Assembly: GCA_902803275.1 (NCBI GenBank)
Contig: CADCPE010000165.1
Location: 1 to 9,990, forward strand
Direction: 5' to 3'
DNA from: an uncultured Erysipelotrichaceae bacterium
GTDB lineage: Bacteria > Bacillota_I > Bacilli_A > Erysipelotrichales > Erysipelotrichaceae
DNA: 9,990 bases
Position numbers and translations under genes: made by a program. Positions 1 to 6,418 of this stretch are shown one piece after another (position 1 is the stretch's first letter; each line of letters starts with the position of its first letter). Under the pieces are notes generated by a model. It was not told the origin of the DNA, did not search any database, and was given only the letters and a program-made list of their open reading frames with translations.

Positions 1-71
1 ATCTTCGTTTTATTATCGTTAACTACGCTGTTACAGTTGCCAAAGATATTGTCATATCGATCTGTATACAT
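1..71 (-). other. Possible start of a further minus-strand ORF, cut by the window edge
   Basis: The frame offset by two bases from the preceding gene is open from about position 164 to the window edge. Its translation has natural-looking composition (for example NRNIFTDAAAKDRETIKNDM). The only standard start in it is the ATG at 69-71, which begins MYTDRYDNIFGN and leaves 23 complete codons in the window. No convincing ribosome binding site precedes it; GAGAG is about 15 nt away. It may be a real downstream gene, the frameshifted remnant of a longer upstream gene, or chance. Confidence 0.2.
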
Positions 72-127
72 GTCGTTTTTTATCGTCTCTCTATCTTTGG
101 CTGCTGCATCAGTAAAGATATTCCGGT

Positions 128-1291
128 TTATTGCTTGCTCCTGAGCTGAACACCGATGATATGTTCAAATGTAGTAGGATGGCCAGGATCTTCATAGCCA
201 TATTCACAGCCAATACACACTTTAAGTTCAGCTGCTGTTGGCATTATCATTTTATTTTTTGAAGCATCGTAGCGATCGCCGCTGAATACATACTTTCTTG
301 CGTATATTCCATCAAAAACAAAAGCAACAACTGTAGCAGTCTTTAATCCACGAGGATAGGTTGAATCAAATACACAGTCCATCAATTCCTCCAAAGAATC
401 CGAACAGGCTTTCTTTCCGTCATAATGCATCATAAATCCCGGAGTATCATCACCATAATCCATCGGATTGACCAGATAGTATAAACCGTTTGTTTTTATA
501 TAAGCAAAAACGTGTCCGTCATATCCCCGATGTTTATCCTGTGAATCAAAAAACCGTAGATCGACGTATCCGTATTCGTCATAATCGTTCTGCAACATAT
601 AGTTAAACAATCCAGAGACTGTAGTACATTGCCCCTGTTTCAGCATCAGGGATTCGATGGCGGATACCGTGTAATAGAATGGGCAATCTTTGTAAAAATC
701 CGGATCATCCTTATACACGATATTCCCTACATCCGCTGCCACATATTCAGCCGTTTCTATAACATCTCTTTCACCATTTGGTCCGCCATATCCGCGTGCT
801 GGTCCACTATATCCGTATTCTTTCAGAAAACGAGCCAGATCCGGAATGGTTCTGATCGTATCCTTTACCGTTTCATAATCGCCATTGTTGGCTTTTTCTA
901 CAAGAGCAGCTATATCTTTGCCGGATAATTCAGGAAGACCATAATCAAACGGAAAATCATGTCCGCAGTATTCAAACAGCATTATGCCGAATTTGCTTTT
1001 TGTAGCCATTATATTTCCGTCAGCATCTTTCGGGGAGAAGAAAGCGCCTGAGACATTTTCATCAGGCAAAGCCGTTTCCAAAGCCTTAATCAGACTGTCC
1101 ACATCATCGAAGGAAGCCTTATTGAGCTTATATCCGGCAAGCCATTCGCTTTTACCCATATATTGTGAATACGGATCAAGAAGATAGTATCTGTCATTTG
1201 TCCTGATGGCCAATAAATAGATCGTCTTGGAGTCTGTTATGACATTTACACAATCAGTTTCATCATAATCTCCATCGATAAGCTGAAGCAT
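128..1291 (-). CDS. Transglutaminase-like (papain-fold) domain protein, 3' part of the interrupted gene
   Basis: The 387-residue ORF has no signal peptide of its own, which fits its being the back half of the lipoprotein upstream. The core lies at about residues 205-280: KQGQCTTVSGLFNYML with Cys222, then GYDGHVFAYI with His260, then YYLVNPMD. This order of Cys, His and an acidic or amide residue is that of the transglutaminase/papain-like fold. At the usual Asp position (the 'DP' after the last strand) this copy has Asn275, with Asp278 three residues on. The ORF's first 45 residues repeat the end of the same fold (YYLLDPYS, Asp39) but lack the Cys and His. Residues 80-200 are acidic and unassigned. 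The ATG used here has only a weak AAAGG 13 nt upstream, so independent initiation is doubtful. Family assignment rests on motifs only; substrate is unknown. Confidence 0.6.
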   Translation of the reverse strand: MLQLIDGDYDETDCVNVITDSKTIYLLAIRTNDRYYLLDPYSQYMGKSEWLAGYKLNKASFDDVDSLIKALETALPDENVSGAFFSPKDADGNIMATKSKFGIMLFEYCGHDFPFDYGLPELSGKDIAALVEKANNGDYETVKDTIRTIPDLARFLKEYGYSGPARGYGGPNGERDVIETAEYVAADVGNIVYKDDPDFYKDCPFYYTVSAIESLMLKQGQCTTVSGLFNYMLQNDYDEYGYVDLRFFDSQDKHRGYDGHVFAYIKTNGLYYLVNPMDYGDDTPGFMMHYDGKKACSDSLEELMDCVFDSTYPRGLKTATVVAFVFDGIYARKYVFSGDRYDASKNKMIMPTAAELKVCIGCEYGYEDPGHPTTFEHIIGVQLRSKQ

Positions 1292-1321
1292 ATCTTTTAG
1301 ATAGCCTTTATTATTGCCGCT

Positions 1322-1579
1322 TTATTTTGCATAGCTCTTCATGAACATTAAGGCATCAGCGTATGTTTTTATTGCTTCATTTATCTCCTGCGGAGTCTTT
1401 ATTTTTAGATTCTTCAATTCCTCCTGTTCCATCTGCGGCTGTCCAAGGGCAGCGGGTATTTCAAAAGTTTCATAAGTGTATATTTCTTCATTGAATCTCT
1501 TTGAACCTGAAACAGATGAACAGGCAGAAATACTTAACGATAAGAATACGGCTATCATCAATAAACAAAGACGTTTCAT
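1322..1579 (-). CDS. Lipoprotein N-terminal fragment (85 aa), 5' part of the interrupted gene
   Basis: The product starts with a classic lipoprotein signal: MKR, a hydrophobic core, then the lipobox SISAC with the lipidated Cys at residue 20 followed by SSVSGS. It should be exported by Sec, diacylated by Lgt and cut by signal peptidase II, and so anchored on the outer face of the membrane. The mature part is only about 65 residues and has no domain of its own. It ends in a helix-like stretch (residues 65-85) that reads as the beginning of the transglutaminase-like domain continued after the stop. A purine-rich GAGAGAG lies about 8 nt before the ATG. If translated as it stands, it gives a short surface peptide with no visible function. 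Confidence 0.75.
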   Translation of the reverse strand: MKRLCLLMIAVFLSLSISACSSVSGSKRFNEEIYTYETFEIPAALGQPQMEQEELKNLKIKTPQEINEAIKTYADALMFMKSYAK

Positions 1580-1612
1580 AAAATGTCTCTCTCTTCAATG
1601 ATTGACCGAAAA

Positions 1613-1655
1613 CTGTTCGATCAGTATAAGCTTTACATGATCAATTTCTGATCAG
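1613..1655 (-). promoter_or_regulatory. Candidate promoter/operator region of the lipoprotein locus
   Basis: On the minus strand a TATACT hexamer (1623-1628) lies about 45 nt before the lipoprotein ATG, without a good -35. Around it are repeated GATC-centred palindromes: TGATCA at 1638-1643, TGATCA at 1649-1654 (11-nt spacing, one helical turn), and GATCAG at 1619-1624. The spacing would suit a dimeric regulator, but no regulator is identified. Confidence 0.25.
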
Positions 1656-1763
1656 ATATATCAAACTGTAAAAATGGGTACACAAAAACTATTCTTTTTT
1701 ATCTGTCTGAAAAAAACAAGCTCACACCGCTCCCTTTCTTTCAAACAATCGTCAATATGCCGA

Positions 1764-2243
1764 CTACTTATAAAGCTTCTTGGATACTTCCGAAATGATC
1801 TGAGCAGGAATGTATTCTTTAATGCTTCCGCCAAAATGTGCGATCTCTTTGGCGATCGAAGATGACAGGAATGAGAGTTCAGGTTTAGCGACCATCAGGA
1901 CCGTTTCTATCGATTCATTCAGTGTCAGATTGGCTGTAGCCAGTGCGAGCTCCGATTCATAGTCGGAAACCGCTCTGATACCACGGACGATGACTTTACA
2001 CTTGTGTTTGGCGGCAAGATCGACAGTAAGACCTTCACCGATCACGACCTTAACATTGGGAATGTCCTTGCAGCATTTCTCGATCAAGGACTTTCTTTCC
2101 TCCTTGGAGAAAGTACAGGTCTTGCTGCGGTTCTCCATGACCGCAACGATCAGTTTGTCATAGGTCCTGGCTGCTCTTTCAATGACATCAAGATGTCCGA
2201 CGGTAATGGGATCAAAAGTTCCGGGATAGATAGCTTTAATCAT
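1764..2243 (-). CDS. coaD: Phosphopantetheine adenylyltransferase (PPAT)
   Basis: CoaD transfers AMP from ATP to 4'-phosphopantetheine, giving dephospho-CoA, the penultimate and regulated step of CoA synthesis in the cytoplasm. At 159 aa it has the standard length. Residues 5-20 show the nucleotidyltransferase signature YPGTFDPITVGH, with TVGH (14-17) as the T/HxGH motif; most relatives have TNGH, so Val15 is a mild variant. VRGIRAVSDYESE (86-98) carries the conserved Arg residues, and SFLSSSIAKEIAHFGG (124-139) is the second signature binding the triphosphate. The ATG overlaps the rsmD stop as ATGA, with AAGGA 5 nt upstream, so the two are translationally coupled. It is the last gene of the ftsW-rsmD-coaD operon. 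No clear terminator follows it. Confidence 0.97.
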   Translation of the reverse strand: MIKAIYPGTFDPITVGHLDVIERAARTYDKLIVAVMENRSKTCTFSKEERKSLIEKCCKDIPNVKVVIGEGLTVDLAAKHKCKVIVRGIRAVSDYESELALATANLTLNESIETVLMVAKPELSFLSSSIAKEIAHFGGSIKEYIPAQIISEVSKKLYK

Positions 2244-2785
2244 TGTAATCCTTCTCTGTAATATAAAAGTTTATTAATTCCATATCTTTTTTCCTTATAC
2301 AACCGGAATTCAAGATATTCATCATTCAATTGGGTATTCTTTTCTACTTCAAATATCATTATACCTTCTTTTTTCAGCACGCTATACTTGCTGACATAGT
2401 AGAAGATATCTTCATAAGTCATGAATTTATATGGAGGATCGATATAGATATAATCAAATCCGCCATCCTGAAGTTTTTTCAGACACTCCTGATAATCAAG
2501 ATTGTAGACTTCCCGATCTTCTTTGACCTTGGCCAGATTCTTTCTGATTATCTTAACGGCATCCTTGTTCAGATCATTGAAAACGACTTTTTCAGCACCT
2601 CTGGATAATGCCTCAAGTCCGATGGATCCAGATCCGGCAAACAGATCAAGAAAAGCCGTATCGGAATAAATGCTTATCGTAGAGAAAAGCGCTTCCTTGA
2701 CCATATCTCTGGTAGGCCTGGTTATATCTTCACCGTCAAGAGTCATAATCGGTGTCTTTTTATACTTTCCCGCTATTATTCTCAT
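2240..2785 (-). CDS. rsmD: 16S rRNA (guanine966-N2)-methyltransferase
   Basis: RsmD methylates N2 of a conserved guanine of 16S rRNA (G966 in E. coli numbering) using S-adenosylmethionine. The 181-aa length is normal. The family start MRIIAGKYK is present, followed by RPTRDMVKEALF (23-34). The SAM-binding loop DLFAGSGSIGLEALSRGA is at 47-64, the catalytic DPPY motif of N2-guanine/N6-adenine methyltransferases at 116-119, and the C-terminal YG-KLLYYR at 168-177. A GGAAAG lies 9 nt before the ATG, inside the last codons of the upstream ftsW-like gene, which it overlaps by 26 nt. Pairing of rsmD with coaD is widespread in bacteria and supports the call. Confidence 0.96.
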   Translation of the reverse strand: MRIIAGKYKKTPIMTLDGEDITRPTRDMVKEALFSTISIYSDTAFLDLFAGSGSIGLEALSRGAEKVVFNDLNKDAVKIIRKNLAKVKEDREVYNLDYQECLKKLQDGGFDYIYIDPPYKFMTYEDIFYYVSKYSVLKKEGIMIFEVEKNTQLNDEYLEFRLYKEKRYGINKLLYYREGLQ

Positions 2786-3938
2786 TTGATTCAGCTTTCC
2801 TCATTGTTACTAGTTCATTCTGTGCCAGACCCAGCGATGCCAGAGCAGCCATTAAAGATGAGCCGCCCGAGCTTATCATCAGAAGCGGCACTCCGGTAAG
2901 AGGTATCAGTCCCCCTACTCCTCCCACATTAAGGATAAAATGGGTCACAAAATAGATAAACACGCCAAGCATGATGATCTTGCCCGAAACTCTTTTTAGT
3001 CTGAAAGATCCTCTTATGATCGGATACAGCATCAGTGCATACAGCAGTACCAGTATCGCAAAGCCCACGAAACCCAGCTCTTCGACGATGACCGGAAGGA
3101 TGAAGTCGTTTGAAGGGTTCGGAAAGTTCATATACTTATGGATGGAATTGCCATAGCCAAGTCCGATGATTCCGCCGTTGGCAAACGATACCAGTGACAT
3201 GATGACGTGATAGCCGATGTCATACTGATACATGAACGGATTGTTGGCTGCCAGGAAACGCCCGATCATATAGGAATCAGCGTGTTTTTTAAGAAATTCA
3301 TTGACCGGAGGGCTCATGATAAGTCCGAGACCGACCAACGCAATCAGAATACCGCCGAGCATGTACAGATGGATTGTCGCATATTCCTTATAGGCAGGCA
3401 GAAAGGCACAGCAGTAGCAGATTATAAACATGACCACCCCCGAACCGAAGTCATGCTGATAGAACATGATGATCAGGATGTAAAGGAGTGATAAAAGCGC
3501 ATAGCTGACCATATTCCGCATGTTGTTTTCATGCATATCCCTGCCGAACATTTTGGCAGCCAGAGCGATCATGAAGACCTTGGCAAATTCTGAAGGCTGC
3601 AGTGTAGCACCGTTGCCGATAGTGATCCAGGCATAGGCGCCGCCTATCTCGCCGAAAAGACGGGTCGACAGAAGCATCATCAGTATCAGCCCGTAGGCCA
3701 CATAGTAGATGTATGTGTTAAGGCGTATTATTCTTACATTGATCAGCACAACATAAACAAAGATGCCTACAACCGCATAAAGCAGCTGTCTTATTATTAT
3801 GGATGTCAGATATGATGTATCACCGGCACTGTTGCCCATTTCCGCCGATGCGATCATCAGTGAACCGAAAACCACCAGTGCAAGTGCTGAAACAGTGACC
3901 AGACGGTCACCTAAAGTAAGTCTGAATTTCTTATGCAC
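2760..3938 (-). CDS. ftsW: SEDS peptidoglycan glycosyltransferase, FtsW/RodA/SpoVE family
   Basis: SEDS proteins polymerise lipid II into glycan strands in the membrane together with a class B penicillin-binding protein. The 392-aa product is strongly hydrophobic with about ten predicted membrane segments. Family marks are the GAYAWITIG...LQPSEFAK block (100-120); GYHVIMSLVSFANGG (242-256); the extracellular loop with SNDFILPVIVEELGF (276-290), where Asp278 matches the catalytic Asp of the family; and PLTGVPLLMISSGGSS (346-361) in the last conserved loop. The start is GTG at 3936-3938. The next Met falls inside the first membrane segment, and an in-frame TAA lies four codons upstream, so this start is nearly forced, yet no Shine-Dalgarno precedes it. 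FtsW (division) is favoured over RodA (elongation) by the EELGF loop and by rsmD/coaD as neighbours, with moderate certainty. Confidence 0.9.
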   Translation of the reverse strand: MHKKFRLTLGDRLVTVSALALVVFGSLMIASAEMGNSAGDTSYLTSIIIRQLLYAVVGIFVYVVLINVRIIRLNTYIYYVAYGLILMMLLSTRLFGEIGGAYAWITIGNGATLQPSEFAKVFMIALAAKMFGRDMHENNMRNMVSYALLSLLYILIIMFYQHDFGSGVVMFIICYCCAFLPAYKEYATIHLYMLGGILIALVGLGLIMSPPVNEFLKKHADSYMIGRFLAANNPFMYQYDIGYHVIMSLVSFANGGIIGLGYGNSIHKYMNFPNPSNDFILPVIVEELGFVGFAILVLLYALMLYPIIRGSFRLKRVSGKIIMLGVFIYFVTHFILNVGGVGGLIPLTGVPLLMISSGGSSLMAALASLGLAQNELVTMRKAESNENNSGKV

Positions 3939-3976
3939 AAAAACATTTTAACATAGTATGGTATTATAATATTGTT
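3939..3976. promoter_or_regulatory. Divergent def/ftsW promoter region with shared palindromic -10 and no ribosome binding sites
   Basis: Only 38 bp separate the two divergent start codons. On the plus strand TGG-TATTAT (3959-3967) is an extended -10, overlapped by TATAAT at 3965-3970. Either places the transcript start at or within a few bases of the def ATG (3977). The 10-mer TATTATAATA at 3962-3971 is a perfect palindrome and so also gives a -10 toward ftsW. A second minus-strand candidate, TAAAAT (3945-3950), would start transcription at the ftsW GTG itself. Clear -35 hexamers are absent on both strands. The elements are seen directly; promoter activity and start sites are inferred. Confidence 0.6.
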
Positions 3977-4537
3977 ATGCTTATTAATTCAGAAACAATA
4001 ATCAAAGATACGGATGAACTGATCAGAAGAAGGTCGGCAGATGTTTCATTGCCTGTAAGTGAAGAAGACAGAAAACTGCTGATGGATATGCTTCAGTATG
4101 TCGATGAATCAACAATACCGGAGATCGCAGAAGAGAAAAAACTCCAGCCGGCTGTGGGAATCAGTGCCATTCAGGTAGGTGTCCCCAAAAAGATGACCGC
4201 CATCATCCTCAAGGATGAAGAAGGCAAAAAAGTCGTTGAATACGCTTTAGTAAATCCGAAAATGATCTCCAATTCCATTGAAAAAGCTTATCTTGATACC
4301 GGTGAAGGCTGCCTTTCGGTTGCGGAGAAACACGATGGCTATGTTTACCGTTCTGCCAGAGTAAAAGTAAAAGCCTATGACCTGCTTCAGGACAAGGAAA
4401 TACTTATTAAAGCTGACGGATATCTGGCGATCGTGCTTCAGCATGAACTCGATCATTTCAAAGGTGTTCTTTTCTATGACCACATAAACCAGAAAGATCC
4501 TTTTTATCAGGATCCTGATGCTCTGGTCATTGAATAA
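3977..4537 (+). CDS. def: Peptide deformylase
   Basis: Def is a cytoplasmic metalloenzyme that removes the formyl group from the N-terminal Met of new proteins, the first step before methionine aminopeptidase. The three family motifs are present: motif 1 AVGISAIQ (59-66), a variant of GVGLAAPQ with Gln66 kept; motif 2 EGCLS (110-114) with metal ligand Cys112; and motif 3 QHELDH (155-160) with ligands His156 and His160 and catalytic Glu157. The 186-aa length and the insertion before motif 1 match the longer (type 2) Gram-positive enzymes. The N-terminus resembles that class (SLPVSEEDRKLL at 24-35), so the ATG at 3977 is right even though no Shine-Dalgarno precedes it and the putative promoter abuts it. 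The mRNA is therefore probably leaderless. RNase J follows after 74 nt. Confidence 0.95.
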   Translation: MLINSETIIKDTDELIRRRSADVSLPVSEEDRKLLMDMLQYVDESTIPEIAEEKKLQPAVGISAIQVGVPKKMTAIILKDEEGKKVVEYALVNPKMISNSIEKAYLDTGEGCLSVAEKHDGYVYRSARVKVKAYDLLQDKEILIKADGYLAIVLQHELDHFKGVLFYDHINQKDPFYQDPDALVIE

Positions 4538-4582
4538 AAAATCATAATATTTTAAAATAAATAAAGGTTATAAACTTGGAAA

Positions 4583-4611
4583 TATAATCAAAATCTTTTA
4601 TAGGGAGACTT
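4583..4611 (+). promoter_or_regulatory. Candidate -10 box and ribosome binding site of the RNase J gene
   Basis: A consensus TATAAT lies at 4583-4588, inside the AT-rich 74-nt gap after def, without a recognisable -35. TAGGGAG ends 4 nt before the ATG at 4612 and fixes that start. The gap has no convincing terminator for def, so read-through from def may also supply transcript. Confidence 0.4.
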
Positions 4612-6381
4612 ATGGACTATTTAAACACTCATTTTTATCCGGGAGAAAATTCAGCTTCTTTCGGATACAGTGGCACAAATTATGATCCTGCAAAAGATAC
4701 ACTGGTCTATGCACTCGGAGGCTTGGGAGAAGTAGGCAAAAACATGTATTGTTTTGAACATGACGATGAGATCATTGTCGTGGATGCCGGAGTCAAATTC
4801 CCTGATGATGAACTATTGGGTGTTGACTATGTCATACCTGACTATACACATCTGATCAAAAACAAGGAAAAGGTCAAAGCGCTGATCATCACTCACGGTC
4901 ACGAGGACCATATCGGTGGTATTCCTTTCCTGCTTCTGGCCTGTCCGATCAAGAAGATCTATGCGCCGCGTTTTGCGAAAGCGCTGATCGAAAAGAAACT
5001 GCAGGAAAGAAAAAGACTTGCCAATACGGAAGTCATCGAGATCAACGGTGATTCAGCCATTCAGACTGATCATTTCCGCATCGGTTTCTTCAATACCGTA
5101 CACTCGATCCCTGACTCCCTTGGTGTGCTGATCAACACGCCAAACGGCAGGATCGTTGAGACAGGCGACTTTAAATTTGACCTGACACCGGTCGGCCAGA
5201 ACTCCGACTATCAGAAAATGGCCTATATCGGTGCCGCAGGAGTTACCCTTCTGATGTCTGATTCGACCAATGCCGAAGTAGACGGCTTCTCGATCTCCGA
5301 GAAGCAGGTCGCACAGGCTATCAACGACATCATGAAGAAGACTACGGGAAGGATACTGATCTCGACATTCGCTTCAAATGTCAACAGACTGGCCCAGATC
5401 ATCAAGGCAGCCAAGAAGTGCGGACGCAAGGTCGTAGTCTTCGGCAGATCGATGGAAAACGTCGTGGAGATAGGCATGCAGATGAAAACGATCGATGTTC
5501 CAGAAGATACATTCCTTTCTCCGGAACTGGTCAATCAGTATCCGCCTGAAAAGCTCTGCATCGTCTGCACGGGTTCGCAAGGTGAAGCTCTGGCTGCCCT
5601 TTCAAGGATCGCCAACGGTTCACATAAATATGTCAAGATCATCCCCGGCGATACGGTCGTCTTCTCTTCAAGCGCCATTCCGGGAAATGCTCTCAATATC
5701 GGCGGCATCGTAAATCAGCTGATGAGAAACGGCGCAAGAGTTCTCGAAAACTCTGCCCTGTCTTCTTTGCATACAACCGGACATGCCTCAAAAGAGGAAC
5801 AGAAACTGATGCTGCAGCTGATCAAGCCAAAATACTTCATGCCTATGCATGGTGAATACAAGATGCTGAAGCTCCATGCTGATTCCGCAGTCGAAACAGG
5901 CATTCCTAAAGAAAACTGCTTCATCTGTGCCAACGGCGATGCTTTAGTCTTGCATGAAGGCGAAGTCTACCGTTCCAACACCCGTATCCAGACTGATGCG
6001 ATCTATGTTGATGGAAATGATATCTCCGGGTTATCGACTTCCGTACTCAAGGACAGAAAGATCCTCGCCGATAACGGACTGGTGGCCGTTGTCGTATGCA
6101 TCGACTCCCGCAGCAACAAGATCCTTTGCAAACCGGGTATTGTATCAAGAGGTTTTGTCTATCTGAAGGATTCTCAGACACTGATCCGGGAGGCTGAAGG
6201 ACTTGTATATGACGCACTTAGGAATGCAATGAAACAGAAAGTCACATTCGGCGATCTCAAAAACTGCATCAAAAACACGCTTGAGCCATTCCTATACGAA
6301 AAGACCAACCGTAACCCGATCGTCATTCCGGTCATTCTGAATCATGTGGATGCCATGAGAAAAGATACTGCTGCGAAATAA
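4612..6381 (+). CDS. rnj: Ribonuclease J (metallo-beta-lactamase/beta-CASP endo- and 5' exonuclease)
   Basis: RNase J degrades and processes RNA, acting as a 5'-to-3' exonuclease and an endonuclease, and replaces RNase E in many Gram-positives. The 589-aa protein shows YALGGLGEVGKN (33-44); the zinc motif HGHEDH (95-100); His164 in TVHSIP; and Asp186 in TGDFKFD. The beta-CASP domain follows with STFASNVNRL (251-260), FGRSMEN (277-283) and CTGSQGE (319-325), then SSLHTTGH (384-391) and MPMHGEY (410-416). The C-terminal domain ends with FEKTxRxP-type residues. The full catalytic set points to an active J1-type enzyme, not a degenerate J2. It carries about 25 more residues before the beta-lactamase fold than usual, but the ribosome binding site supports this start. 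Codons are rich in ATC and AAG, as in well-expressed genes. J1 against J2 naming is not certain. Confidence 0.97.
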   Translation: MDYLNTHFYPGENSASFGYSGTNYDPAKDTLVYALGGLGEVGKNMYCFEHDDEIIVVDAGVKFPDDELLGVDYVIPDYTHLIKNKEKVKALIITHGHEDHIGGIPFLLLACPIKKIYAPRFAKALIEKKLQERKRLANTEVIEINGDSAIQTDHFRIGFFNTVHSIPDSLGVLINTPNGRIVETGDFKFDLTPVGQNSDYQKMAYIGAAGVTLLMSDSTNAEVDGFSISEKQVAQAINDIMKKTTGRILISTFASNVNRLAQIIKAAKKCGRKVVVFGRSMENVVEIGMQMKTIDVPEDTFLSPELVNQYPPEKLCIVCTGSQGEALAALSRIANGSHKYVKIIPGDTVVFSSSAIPGNALNIGGIVNQLMRNGARVLENSALSSLHTTGHASKEEQKLMLQLIKPKYFMPMHGEYKMLKLHADSAVETGIPKENCFICANGDALVLHEGEVYRSNTRIQTDAIYVDGNDISGLSTSVLKDRKILADNGLVAVVVCIDSRSNKILCKPGIVSRGFVYLKDSQTLIREAEGLVYDALRNAMKQKVTFGDLKNCIKNTLEPFLYEKTNRNPIVIPVILNHVDAMRKDTAAK

Positions 6382-6398
6382 TCGCAGCAGTTTTTTTA
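6367..6398 (+). terminator. Intrinsic terminator of the RNase J gene, overlapping its stop codon
   Basis: A perfect stem of at least 9 bp, CTGCTGCGA (6368-6376) with TCGCAGCAG (6382-6390), encloses the loop AATAA (6377-6381) and is followed by seven T residues (6391-6397). The stop codon TAA (6379-6381) is in the loop, and the last Ala codons form part of the stem. On the other strand the stem is not directly followed by a T run, so it works mainly for the plus strand. Confidence 0.92.
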
Positions 6399-6418
6399 TA
6401 TTGTATATGATTTTTAAA

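Larger units (their letters stand above)
128..1579 (-). pseudogene. Transglutaminase-like lipoprotein gene interrupted by one in-frame TAA
   Basis: Read as one unit, this is a lipoprotein with a type II signal peptide followed by two related transglutaminase-like segments, about 483 codons in all. The 85-codon front part and the 387-codon back part share a reading frame. They are separated only by a TAA at 1322-1324 and ten sense codons (SGNNKGYLKD) at 1292-1321. The first duplicated domain runs across the stop: residues before it (EINEAIKTYADALMF) and after it (GYLKDMLQ) together match the region around the catalytic Cys of the second domain. CAA (Gln) to TAA would explain the break, and Gln is also the residue before the Cys in the second copy. 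Alternatives are a sequencing error, readthrough, or reinitiation producing two proteins. The shared frame is seen directly; the pseudogene status is inferred. Confidence 0.65.

Noticed and set aside
1322..1324. Selenocysteine or pyrrolysine recoding of the in-frame stop
   Set aside because: The codon is TAA, not TGA or TAG, and the aligned position in the second domain copy is Gln beside the Cys, not the Cys itself.
1700..1763. Terminator or very short ORF (GTG, eight codons) downstream of coaD
   Set aside because: There is a T run after AGCTTG, but no stem longer than a few bases, and the peptide (VSLFFSDR) is too short to support.
1674..1865. 63-codon plus-strand open frame
   Set aside because: It is antisense to the 3' end of coaD, lacks a good ribosome binding site and has no family resemblance.
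3207..3491. 94-codon plus-strand open frame inside the ftsW-like gene
   Set aside because: It is hydrophilic, motif-free and antisense to conserved SEDS segments.
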